64,000 nt of DNA, from positions 248,001 through 312,000 of the forward strand of contig CAVWRA010000006.1 in the NCBI GenBank assembly GCA_963757265.1. The letters run 5' to 3'. This DNA comes from CAIVVT01 sp963757265. Lineage in GTDB: Bacteria > Acidobacteriota > Terriglobia > Bryobacterales > Bryobacteraceae. Numbering within the stretch: position 1 is the first letter of the stretch; each line of letters opens with the position of its first letter. The notes under the pieces are model-generated. The model ran no database searches, had not been told where the DNA came from, and was given only the letters and a program-made list of their open reading frames with translations. Both the position numbers and the translations under genes were made by a program. Below are positions 18,860 to 26,867 of the stretch, in pieces.

Positions 18860-19071
18860 AATGTCCCCTCAATCTTATCATCCGGTCGCCGCACGCCCGC
18901 CCTTGGCCGCCGCAGGCCACGCCTGCCGGCGTCGAAGCGAACCAGGACGCACGGCAGCCGCCCTCCGCCGCCACGGGCACTCTCGCGCCGGCGACTTTTC
19001 GTTGGAATTTGGGAAGAAATAGTACAGAATCAGAAAACAAGCCTTACGGGCGCATCGCGGGAGGGGATCGT

Positions 19072-20256
19072 ATGGCCGAATCAGCGACCGCGCCGGCGCC
19101 GGCGCCGAAGCAGAAGATCGACGTCTACAAATGGGCGGCGGGCATTGCCGTGCCCATCCTCCTGGCCCTGATCCCCGTGCTGTGGCCCAAGAGCGGCGAG
19201 ATCAAGCTGCCCAACAATACCACCGTAGTCACCAACATCTCGGTCATCGAGAACCAGTTTCAGAGCGTCACCGGCAAGCCCCTGGAGGACTCGGGCCTGA
19301 AGACCCAGCTCCAGGCCGCCGTGAACCTGGCCAAGGCCGGCCAATACGAGGCCAGCCGCCAGATCTTCGCGCAAATCGCCGCCAGCGTGCCCGTCGCGGC
19401 GGTTTACAACAACCTGGGCGCTCTGGACTCCCTCGCGGGCGACGCGCCCGCGGCGCACGCGGCCTACCAGCAGGCGCTCGCCAAGGACCCCTCCTTCAAG
19501 CCCGCGTTGAGCAACATGCGCACCCTGACCGCCGCCGCCGCGCCCGTTAACCGCGCCATCCGCGACCGCGAGCTCGAGCCCAACAACGACCCCGCGCACG
19601 CCAACATCCTGCCGCTGAATACGCCCGTCGCCGCCGAAATCACGCCCAACGACACCGACTACTTCCAGATCACCGCGCCGCGCCCGCCGCGCGACCACCT
19701 CAAGGTCTCGCTGCGCAATACCTCGACCACGCTCATGCCGATGATCGACTTGTATGACGCGCACAAGAACAAGTTGGCCGAGGACGGCGCCTGGACGGCC
19801 GGCGCCGACTTCGAAACAACCTTGCGCCCCAGTCCCGGGGACGTCTATTACGTCCAGATCTGGGGCCGCGACGGCAGCGCCGGGACCTACGAGCTGACCG
19901 TGAAGCCGCTCCACGCCTATGATCGCTACGAGCCCAACGACACCATCCTCCAGGCCACCCCGATCAGCCTCAACCAGTCCATCGAAGCCAACATCATGGA
20001 CGGCCAGGATGTGGACTACTACCAGGTAAAAGCCGGCGGCAACAAACTCACCGCCCACGTCGCCAATAAGTCGACCACGCTGATGCCCATGATCACGCTG
20101 TACGACGGCCAGAAAAACAAGATCACCGAGAGCGGCCCGTTCACCGGCGGGGCCGACTGGGAACTCTCCTGCGATGCCACGCCACGACAAACCTATTACG
20201 TCGCCGTCTGGGGCCGCGACGGTTCCGCCGGCGCCTATGTGCTGACCGTCAAATAA
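19072..20256 (+). CDS. membrane-anchored TPR and double PPC-domain protein
   Basis: The 394-residue protein has an Ala/Pro-rich start, a transmembrane helix (about residues 21-40, AAGIAVPILLALIPVLW), and a periplasmic remainder. Next come tetratricopeptide-like helices (about 85-150, with YNNLGALDSLAGDAPAAHAAY). Two tandem PPC (bacterial pre-peptidase C-terminal) beta-sandwich domains follow, each starting EPN-D and ending with a near-identical YYVxxWGRDGSAGxYxLTVK. No protease domain is present. ATG 19072 is preceded by GGAGGGG. It is divergent from the pepP operon. Function is unknown; PPC domains usually aid folding, secretion or binding of surface partners. Confidence 0.78.
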   Translation: MAESATAPAPAPKQKIDVYKWAAGIAVPILLALIPVLWPKSGEIKLPNNTTVVTNISVIENQFQSVTGKPLEDSGLKTQLQAAVNLAKAGQYEASRQIFAQIAASVPVAAVYNNLGALDSLAGDAPAAHAAYQQALAKDPSFKPALSNMRTLTAAAAPVNRAIRDRELEPNNDPAHANILPLNTPVAAEITPNDTDYFQITAPRPPRDHLKVSLRNTSTTLMPMIDLYDAHKNKLAEDGAWTAGADFETTLRPSPGDVYYVQIWGRDGSAGTYELTVKPLHAYDRYEPNDTILQATPISLNQSIEANIMDGQDVDYYQVKAGGNKLTAHVANKSTTLMPMITLYDGQKNKITESGPFTGGADWELSCDATPRQTYYVAVWGRDGSAGAYVLTVK

Positions 20257-20298
20257 CCCCGCGCCGCGTGGCCAGCTTGTGCGATCCTGATCCTCAAT

Positions 20299-21597
20299 AT
20301 GCGATTGCGCAACGTATATCTGTTCCTGATGCTGGCGGGGCTAGCCCTGGCGCAGCCACATCCCGTGGCTCTCAAGGCCGCGCACATGTTCGACGGCGCC
20401 GGCGACCGGGCCGTCTCGCCGGGGCTGGTGGTGGTTGAAAACGGGAAGATCACGCAGGTCGGCGGGGCCGCGCCCGCCGGAGCAGAGGTCGTCGATCTGG
20501 GCGATGCCACGCTGCTGCCGGGCCTGATCGACGCCCACACCCATCTGACGTATCCCTTCAGCATGGACCACTACCAGGCCGAAGTTCACGACCTGCGCAC
20601 AACCACCGCCGAAAAGACCTTTGAAGCCGCCGCCAATGCGCGGGTCACGCTGCTGGCCGGCTTCACCACTGTGCGCAACGTAGGCGCCTCCGAATGGATC
20701 GATATCGGGCTGCGGAACGCCATCAATCGCGGCCTGACCGACGGCCCGCGCATGCTGACCGCGGCGAAGGCCCTCGGCGCCACCGGCGGCCACTGCGACC
20801 CAGCCGACGGTCTGGTCCCATCCGCCCTTCCCGCCGAGCCCGACTACCGCCAGGGCATCGCCAATTCGCCCGACGAGTTCCGTCACGCCGTGCGCTACAT
20901 GATCCGCAATGGCGCCGACTTGATCAAGGTCTGCGCCACCGGCGGCGTCCTGTCCCTCACCGACGATGTGGATACGCCGCAGTTGACCCAGGATGAGCTG
21001 AACGCGCTGATCGACGAGGCCCACTCGCTGCATCGCAAGGTCGCCGCCCACGCCCACGGCGACACCGGCGCGCGCCGCGCCGTTGTGGCCGGCATCGACT
21101 CCATCGAGCACGGCAGCTTCCTTACCGACAACACCCTCGATCTGATGAAAAGCAAGGGCACGTACCTGGTGCCCACGCTCATCGCGCCGGCCTCATTGCT
21201 GGAGAACTTCGACAAGGGCATGAAGGTCCCTGAGCGGATCAAGGAGAAGGCCCGCATTGCCGCCGCCAGCGTCAACCTGACCTTCCGCCACGCCGTCGAG
21301 CGCGGCGTCAACATCGGCTTCGGCACCGACGCCGGCGTCTATGAGCACGGCCAGAACGCGCGCGAGTTCGAGCTCATGGTGGCCAACGGCGCGTCGCCCG
21401 CCCTGGCCCTGCGCGCCGCCACCAGCGCCGACGCCGCGCTGCTCGGCATCGCCGACCGCCTGGGCTCCATCGAGAAGGGTAAACTCGCCGACCTGGTCGC
21501 GGTCCCCGGCGATCCGCTGCACGACATCTCGGTCATGCGCCAGGTTTTCTTCGTGATGAAGGAAGGCAAAATCTACCGCCACGACCAGCCGCGCTGA
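20299..21597 (+). CDS. secreted amidohydrolase (imidazolonepropionase/prolidase-like)
   Basis: The 432-residue protein starts with a signal peptide (MRLRNVYLFLMLAGLALAQ). It then folds as an amidohydrolase-superfamily metal-dependent barrel. Metal-site residues are visible: HxH in DAHTHL, a Lys in LIKVCATGG, His in AAHAHGD, His in SIEHGSFL and Asp in FGTDAGV. The closest groups are the exported Xaa-Pro dipeptidase-like and imidazolonepropionase-like amidohydrolases of soil bacteria. The substrate is probably a small dipeptide or cyclic amide. It is followed after about 100 bp by an exported oxidoreductase. Confidence 0.85.
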   Translation: MRLRNVYLFLMLAGLALAQPHPVALKAAHMFDGAGDRAVSPGLVVVENGKITQVGGAAPAGAEVVDLGDATLLPGLIDAHTHLTYPFSMDHYQAEVHDLRTTTAEKTFEAAANARVTLLAGFTTVRNVGASEWIDIGLRNAINRGLTDGPRMLTAAKALGATGGHCDPADGLVPSALPAEPDYRQGIANSPDEFRHAVRYMIRNGADLIKVCATGGVLSLTDDVDTPQLTQDELNALIDEAHSLHRKVAAHAHGDTGARRAVVAGIDSIEHGSFLTDNTLDLMKSKGTYLVPTLIAPASLLENFDKGMKVPERIKEKARIAAASVNLTFRHAVERGVNIGFGTDAGVYEHGQNAREFELMVANGASPALALRAATSADAALLGIADRLGSIEKGKLADLVAVPGDPLHDISVMRQVFFVMKEGKIYRHDQPR

Positions 21598-21700
21598 GCC
21601 GGGCTGGTACAGATTCAACCTTCCGGCCGCGCCCCGCGGCCCGACGGTGCGCCATGCGCCCCGGCCTGCCGGGTACAATAGACGACAAGGAAGGGATGCC

Positions 21701-22636
21701 ATGGACCGACGCGAATTCCTCACCTCCGCCGCCGCTCTGGGAGCGGGGCTAAACCTTAACGCCTCCACCGGGACGCTGCCTAAGCGCCCTTACAAGAACG
21801 GCATCGAGCTCTCGATCATCGCCCTGGGCGGGATTGTCATCTGCGGCCTGGAACAGAAGGAGTCCGACCGGCGCGTGGCCGCCGCGGTGGAGCGCGGCGT
21901 CAACTACTTCGACTGCGCCCCGAGCTACTTCGACGGCGAAGCCGAAATCAAGCTCGGCCAGTCGCTTCAGCCCTTCCGCAACAAGGTCTTCCTGGCGGAA
22001 AAAACGGGCCAGCGGGACGCCGCCGGCGCGCAGGCCGAACTGGATCGCACGTTGCAGCGTTTCCACACCGACCACGTCGATTTGTACCAGTTCCACGCCG
22101 TCACCTCCAATGAAGACGTGGAAAAGATCGTCGCTCCGGGCGGCGCGGCCGAGACGTTTTTCAAGGCCAAGAAGGAGGGCAAGGCGCGCCACCTCGGCTT
22201 TTCGGCTCACGGCGCGCCCGCGGCGCTGCGCCTGATGGATGCCCTGGAGCTGGACAGCGTGCTGTTCCCCGTGAACGCCAATACCTGGGAATTCGGCGGC
22301 TTCGGGCCGCAGATTCTGGCCAAAGCCAAGTCCAAGGGCATGGCCCGCATGGCGCTGAAGGGCCTGGCTTTCGGCAAGTGGCCTGAATCACTCCCGCACG
22401 CCGAACGCAAGTATCAGAAGTGCTGGTACCAGCCCATCGACGACCGCGAAATGGCGCGCCTGGCGTTGCGCTTCACGCTCAATCAGGAGATCACCGCCGC
22501 CGTCCCGCCGGGCGACGAGCGCCTGTGGGACCTGGCGCTGGAGATCGTCTCCGGGCCCCTGCCCAAGCTCGAGCCGGAGGAACTGGCCCGGCTGAAAACT
22601 CAGATCTCGGCCCGCGAGCCGATCTTCCGCGCTTGA
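21701..22636 (+). CDS. Tat-exported aldo/keto reductase
   Basis: The 311-residue protein begins MDRREFLTSAAALGAG, a twin-arginine-like signal. The rest is an aldo/keto reductase TIM barrel: IIALGGIVICG, NYFDCAPSYFDGEAEIKLG (catalytic Asp and Tyr), VFLAEKTGQ (catalytic Lys) and VDLYQFHAV (His). The C-terminal helices are present. ATG 21701 follows AAGGAAGGG. Tat export suggests the protein folds with its cofactor before crossing the membrane. The substrate cannot be deduced. Confidence 0.85.
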   Translation: MDRREFLTSAAALGAGLNLNASTGTLPKRPYKNGIELSIIALGGIVICGLEQKESDRRVAAAVERGVNYFDCAPSYFDGEAEIKLGQSLQPFRNKVFLAEKTGQRDAAGAQAELDRTLQRFHTDHVDLYQFHAVTSNEDVEKIVAPGGAAETFFKAKKEGKARHLGFSAHGAPAALRLMDALELDSVLFPVNANTWEFGGFGPQILAKAKSKGMARMALKGLAFGKWPESLPHAERKYQKCWYQPIDDREMARLALRFTLNQEITAAVPPGDERLWDLALEIVSGPLPKLEPEELARLKTQISAREPIFRA

Positions 22637-22720
22637 CTGAGCGGCAGGCCTGAGGGCCGCGCCTGAAAAACCCGCATTTTGCTTCAACACTTGAGCCGGC
22701 CGGGGTGTCTTGTCTAATGA

Positions 22721-23251
22721 GTGACGCTCACGGGCCTTAGCGCCGATCTGACGTGGGATACGGTCTCGAAGGAGGCCGAATTCGAGCGTCTGATGGCGCT
22801 CCATGAGCGGCTCGTCCTGCGCACGGCGCTGCGCCTGGTGGGCCGCCTGGAAGATGCGCAGGACGCCTCGCAGGAGGTCTTCCTGCGGCTGTACCGGCAC
22901 CTCGGGCGGGTGCAGGAGGCGGCGCTGGAAGCGTGGCTCTACCGGACCACGGTCAACGTCTGTTACGACCTCATGCGGAAGCGCCTGCGGCTGGCCGAGC
23001 CTGGGCCGGAGCCGGCGGTGCAGGCAGTGGCGGGCGCAGAGATGGAACAGGCCGCCAAGCGGCGGCTGCTGGAGCAGGGGATGAAGCGGCTCACTCCGCA
23101 GGAGCGCGCGGCGCTGGTGCTGTGCACCATCGAGGGTCTCTCCACCGCCGAGGCGGCGGCGGCGATGAGCGTCGCCGAGGGCACCGTGCGGAGCCACCTA
23201 TCGCTGGCCCGCAAGCGGCTGAAGGAATACGTCGGGAGGTTCTGGTCATGA
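22721..23251 (+). CDS. ECF RNA polymerase sigma factor
   Basis: The 176-residue protein has the two domains of an extracytoplasmic-function sigma factor. Region 2 runs about residues 22-90 (DAQDASQEVFLRLYRHL, then LEAWLYRTTVNVCYDLMRK). Region 4 runs about 115-170 (LTPQERAALVLCTIEGLSTAE, then GTVRSHLSLARKRL). The start is GTG 22721; an ATG four bases upstream is out of frame. Its stop overlaps the next gene's ATG (ATGA). It likely transcribes its own operon and unknown targets when the downstream membrane protein releases it. Confidence 0.92.
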   Translation: MTLTGLSADLTWDTVSKEAEFERLMALHERLVLRTALRLVGRLEDAQDASQEVFLRLYRHLGRVQEAALEAWLYRTTVNVCYDLMRKRLRLAEPGPEPAVQAVAGAEMEQAAKRRLLEQGMKRLTPQERAALVLCTIEGLSTAEAAAAMSVAEGTVRSHLSLARKRLKEYVGRFWS

Positions 23252-23766
23252 ACGACAGCGAACTCGACCTGCTGCTCGGCGAGATGAGGGATGAAGAGCT
23301 GCCGGCCGGGGCGCTCGCGGCGGTGCGGGCGCGGGTCCAGGATAAGTTGTTGCAGCGGCGGCGTCGGATACGCCTCGCGGCGTGGCTCTGGGCTCCGGCG
23401 GGAGTAGCGGTAGCGGCGCTGGCGCTGGTTGTTCTGACGCCCGGGTTCCGGCCGGCGCAGGTGTTGAAGGTCGCCGTGCGGACTCCTGCCGGGCCGGGGA
23501 TCGAAATGCTCCGCAAGGCGCCTGGGCGGGTGGTAGAGGCACGAGCGGGCGGCGGGCGGAAGGCAGGGAACCGCGGGAGCGCACCGGCGCGCGCGGAGAC
23601 GACGGCTGGAAACCGGCAGGGAGCGGGGCCGCGACGCGACGGCGAAGCACTTCCGGCGCGCTCCGAGCACGCTGCGGGCGAGCGCACCGAGTTCCTGAAG
23701 ATCTACACGGACGACCCCGACGTGGTGATTCTTTGGGCTATGAATTCGAAGGGAGAAACACGATGA
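23248..23766 (+). CDS. putative membrane anti-sigma factor
   Basis: The 172-residue protein has a short cytoplasmic segment (residues 1-40, MNDSELDLLLGEMRDEEL), one transmembrane helix (about 44-64, LWAPAGVAVAALALVVL) and a periplasmic Arg/Gly/Ala-rich tail. It ends in a short hydrophobic segment TDDPDVVILWAMNS. It lacks a clear zinc-binding HxxxCxxC motif. Position directly after the sigma gene, with overlapping start, supports an anti-sigma role. It overlaps the following gene by 4 bp. Confidence 0.65.
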   Translation: MNDSELDLLLGEMRDEELPAGALAAVRARVQDKLLQRRRRIRLAAWLWAPAGVAVAALALVVLTPGFRPAQVLKVAVRTPAGPGIEMLRKAPGRVVEARAGGGRKAGNRGSAPARAETTAGNRQGAGPRRDGEALPARSEHAAGERTEFLKIYTDDPDVVILWAMNSKGETR

Positions 23767-24590
23767 AACGCATGATAGCGATGCTGATTTGCTGCGGCGC
23801 GCTGGGCCTGGCCCAAGAACCCGCGGCCGGGACGGCGAAAACCGTGCAGGCGGGTTTGACGGCGGAGAAGCACCAATGGCTGCAGAAGGTGATCGACGTG
23901 AAGTACGCGGACGTCAACGCGCTGTCCAAGTTGCTCGGGAACCTGGTGCAGGGCGATCTCGACCCGCGGTACAATCGCGTGATCGCGCAGCCCGACCTGC
24001 ACGCGATCTCAATCGGCACCTACGATCCGGCGTTCCTGCAAATGGCCGAGGAGATGATCAAGCGTTACGACGTGGCGACCTGGTCGTGGGCGAAGCCGGC
24101 CGCGCAGGCGCGCGACATCGAAGTGGTGGCCTACATTCTGGTCGCCAGTCCGAAGGGCACCGCCGGTGACGCGCTGCCAGCCGATCTCGAGGGCGTGGGA
24201 AAGCAGCTGCGATCGCTGTTCGGCTACCGGGACCTGAAGTTGATGGACACCGCCTTGATCCGAGTGCGGGAGGGCCACGGAGGTGACATGAACGGGGATG
24301 CGACCGGGCTCATCGAGAGCGCCAAGGCGCCCACGGGCTACCAACTGGAGTTTCAATCGGCACAAGTTCGAGCGGGGGAAAGAGGCAACGTAATCGAACT
24401 GGGCCACTTCAGGTTTCGCGTCCTATCGGCTTACGAAAGCAGCCCAGGGACGACGGGTAACCGCGAAGTCGTCGGCTTCTACACGGACCTGAGCATCGCC
24501 GATTCCCAGAAGATCGTTGTCGGCAAATCGAGGATCGGCGGCGCGGACCAGGCGCTGGTACTGGTGCTGACGGCGCGGGTCGTGGAATAG
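23763..24590 (+). CDS. secreted protein with secretin-N-like repeats
   Basis: The 275-residue protein has a signal peptide (MKRMIAMLICCGALGLAQ). The mature part begins with a segment resembling a secretin/TonB short N-domain: VIDVKYADVNALSKLLGNL, then NRVIAQPDLHAISIGTY. A second similar unit follows (IEVVAYILVASP, then LKLMDTALIRVREG). The C-terminal 70 residues are a beta-rich domain. No secretin channel domain is present. It is the third gene of an overlapping sigma/anti-sigma operon, so it is probably the main controlled output or a signal sensor in the periplasm. The family is not one I can name. Confidence 0.6.
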   Translation: MKRMIAMLICCGALGLAQEPAAGTAKTVQAGLTAEKHQWLQKVIDVKYADVNALSKLLGNLVQGDLDPRYNRVIAQPDLHAISIGTYDPAFLQMAEEMIKRYDVATWSWAKPAAQARDIEVVAYILVASPKGTAGDALPADLEGVGKQLRSLFGYRDLKLMDTALIRVREGHGGDMNGDATGLIESAKAPTGYQLEFQSAQVRAGERGNVIELGHFRFRVLSAYESSPGTTGNREVVGFYTDLSIADSQKIVVGKSRIGGADQALVLVLTARVVE

Positions 24591-24910
24591 CGGAGCGGCG
24601 TGATGCCCCTCGCCGCCGGTTGTCGTTCCACAGCGCGGGCGTTCGCAGTGGGGCAGACCGCCATGTCTGCGGCCGACGGCCATGTCGGCCATCCTTCGGA
24701 ACTGAGGCCGGGCTTGGCGGCCCGGCGCAGACGTGGCCGTCTGCCCCACCACGAACCGCAATCGCGTCATCACGGTCGTGGCTCGTAACGCGGCGCGCAC
24801 GGCTGCGATATGCTGATCGTTCGCGCGAGCCCGGAGCCTCGGTGCCATAGCGACATCGACGGATTCAGCCCTGAAGGCGAGCCGGTCGGCGCGGCAGGCA
24901 GGCATCCAAC
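24591..24910. other. intergenic region before rhaB
   Basis: No gene is evident. The stretch is occupied mostly by a REP-like inverted repeat pair (24648-24749). The last 150 bases should carry the rhaB promoter, but I see no convincing -10/-35 pair. Confidence 0.45.
24648..24749. repeat. REP-like inverted pair (BIME-like)
   Basis: A 24-bp arm at 24648-24671 is repeated in inverted orientation at 24726-24749 with two mismatches. Each arm contains GGGGCAGAC and its own internal partial palindrome (GCAGAC...GTCTGC). Directly after the first arm a second small hairpin (CCGACGGCCATGTCGG) follows. The design of two consecutive hairpins with GCAGAC/GTCTGC arms is the same as in the repeats flanking the transposase at 61.6 kb. 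Confidence 0.65.
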
Positions 24911-26389
24911 ATGAGTCACTATCTGGCACTCGACCTTGGCGCGGAAAGCGGGCGCGCGATTTTGGGGAAGCTCTCCGGCGGACGGCTGGAGCTGGAGGAG
25001 CTGCACCGCTTCCCCAACCAGGCGGTGCGGCTGCCGGACGGGCTGTACTGGGACGCGCTGCGGCTGTTTCACGAGATCCGCGAGGGGCTGCGGCTGGCCG
25101 GGCGCGGGCGCGGGCTGAAGCTGGACGGAGTGGGCGTTGACACGTGGGGCGTGGACTTCGGCCTGGTGGACGCGCGCGGCGAGCTGGTGGCCAGCCCGCG
25201 GCACTACCGCGACGCGCGCAACAACGGGATGGTCGAACGGACGTGCGCCGTGGTCCCGCGGGCCGAGATATTCCGGCAGACGGGACTGCAGTTCATGCAG
25301 TTCAACTCGCTGTTCCAGTTGAATGCGATCAAGCTTTCGGGCGCGCCCGCGCTCGACGCCGCCAGCCGGCTGCTGTTCGTGCCCGATCTGCTGAGCTACT
25401 GGCTGACGGGCGTTCAGAGGAACGAGCTGACGATCGTCAGCACGTCGCACCTGTGGAACCCGTCCGAATCGCGCTGGGCCACGGAGCTGATGGACGCGCT
25501 GGGGCTCCCCGTACGGCTGTTGGGTGAGGTGGTGTTGCCGGGGACGAGGCTGGGCGGGCTGCTGGAGGAGATTCGCGAGACGTGCGGGCTGGGGGAGACG
25601 CCGGTCTTTGCCACGGCCAGCCACGACACCGCGTCGGCCGTGGCGGCGGTGCCGGCGGCGGGCGACCAGCCGTGGTGCTACATCTCCAGCGGCACGTGGA
25701 GCCTGATGGGCGTGGAGCTGGACGCGCCGGTGATCAACGAGCGCGTGCTGGGGTTGAATTACACCAACGAGATCGGCGCCGGGGGCAAAATCCGGCTCCT
25801 GAAAAACATCGCCGGGTTGTGGCTGGTGCAGGAGTGCCGTCGGGCGTGGGCGCTGGAGGGGACCGAGTACAGCTACGCCGAGCTGACGGCGATGGCTGCG
25901 GGCGCGGAGCCGTTCGCGGCGGTGATCGACCCGGACGCGTTCATGGAGCCGGGCGGAATGCCGGGCAAGATCGCGGGGCTGTGCCGCGAGACGGGGCAGG
26001 AGGCGCCGCGAACGCCGGGCTCGTTCGTGCGGACGTGCCTGGAGAGCCTGGCGCTCAGGTACCGGCAGGTGCTGGAGAGCCTGGAGTCGGTCACCGGGCG
26101 GAGGATCGAGGTGATCCATATCGTCGGCGGGGGGTCGAAGAACGCGCTGCTGAACCGCTTCGTGGCTGAGGCGACCGGCCGCACGGTGGTGGCGGGACCG
26201 GGCGAGGCGACGGCCATCGGCAACCTGCTGGTGCAGGCCATGGGCGCGGGCGAGGTGGAGGGGCTCACCGGGCTGCGGGCGGTGGTGCGGGCGTCGTTCG
26301 AGCTGGAGCGGATCGAGGCGCCGGGCCAGGCCGCGGCGTGGGACCGGGCGTACGAGAAGTACCTCAACATCCTGAGCACCCGGAAGTAG
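24911..26389 (+). CDS. rhaB: rhamnulokinase
   Basis: The 492-residue FGGY-family sugar kinase phosphorylates L-rhamnulose at C1. Sequence signatures include MSHYLALDLGAESGRA (phosphate 1 loop), GVDTWGVDFGLVD, RDARNNGMVE, FNSLFQLNAI, SGTWSLMGVE, and HIVGGGSKNALLNRF near the ATP adenosine site. The domain pattern and AESGRA motif are typical of RhaB rather than xylulokinase. No rhamnose isomerase, aldolase or transporter genes are adjacent, so the gene stands alone in the window. Confidence 0.9.
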   Translation: MSHYLALDLGAESGRAILGKLSGGRLELEELHRFPNQAVRLPDGLYWDALRLFHEIREGLRLAGRGRGLKLDGVGVDTWGVDFGLVDARGELVASPRHYRDARNNGMVERTCAVVPRAEIFRQTGLQFMQFNSLFQLNAIKLSGAPALDAASRLLFVPDLLSYWLTGVQRNELTIVSTSHLWNPSESRWATELMDALGLPVRLLGEVVLPGTRLGGLLEEIRETCGLGETPVFATASHDTASAVAAVPAAGDQPWCYISSGTWSLMGVELDAPVINERVLGLNYTNEIGAGGKIRLLKNIAGLWLVQECRRAWALEGTEYSYAELTAMAAGAEPFAAVIDPDAFMEPGGMPGKIAGLCRETGQEAPRTPGSFVRTCLESLALRYRQVLESLESVTGRRIEVIHIVGGGSKNALLNRFVAEATGRTVVAGPGEATAIGNLLVQAMGAGEVEGLTGLRAVVRASFELERIEAPGQAAAWDRAYEKYLNILSTRK

Positions 26390-26867
26390 TGGCTAAGGGA
26401 GTGGGCCGAACGGGCCGAGGGGCTGAGGGTCGCGGTGTGGGCGGACTGCGGCGAGAGCACTCGAAGGGCCCCGCGAAAAGAAGAGGATCAAAGCCAAATT
26501 CGACACTAGTGTCGAAAAGCGTCGAATTTCGTCTTACAGCGTAAGACCAGACATGAAGGCGATCAGGTGGGGCGTTCATAGTGAATGCAGGTTTATTTTT
26601 TATAATAAAAGGAATAACTTATGTTGAAATGTCGGCTCTTTTTGTGCCTGACAGTCGGCGAAGTTGGCCAAGAATCGTATGACAAAGCACGACATTGGCA
26701 GTGTCGTGTCGAAATGTCGGAATTCGAGGGACGGCGCAGGCATCAGGAAGGGTCAAAAGCACGGGTAGGGCCGGTGGTCGGATGGCCTATGGGGATGATG
26801 GAAGTGAACACCTGGAGGGGGTGGAGGGCGGGCCAGGCCGTTGCGGCCCGGTGAGAGGGGAGCCCGG
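26390..26867. other. intergenic region with repeat element A
   Basis: No supported gene. The centre is filled by the 238-bp element A (26489-26726). A possible short reading frame starting at ATG 26621 follows TATAAT- and AAGGA-like sequences inside the element. It runs past the element's right end and has no recognisable product, so I do not call it a gene. Confidence 0.5.
26489..26726 (+). repeat. 238-bp dispersed element, copy A
   Basis: The left end carries an exact 18-bp palindrome (TTCGACAC-TA-GTGTCGAA, 26499-26516) and a further GCGTCGAA. The right end carries GTGTCGTGTCGAAATGTCG (from 26701). Both ends are closely matched, in inverted orientation, at 57761-57998, while the middles differ. 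The element is A+T-rich compared with its neighbours. Its centre contains TTTATTTTTTATAATAAAAG. It looks like a non-autonomous mobile element or conserved recombination site. Confidence 0.65.

Noticed and set aside
26621..26854. ORF of 77 residues starting inside repeat element A with promoter-like bases upstream
   Set aside because: The frame crosses the element's end, has no family resemblance, and element B has no equivalent ORF.
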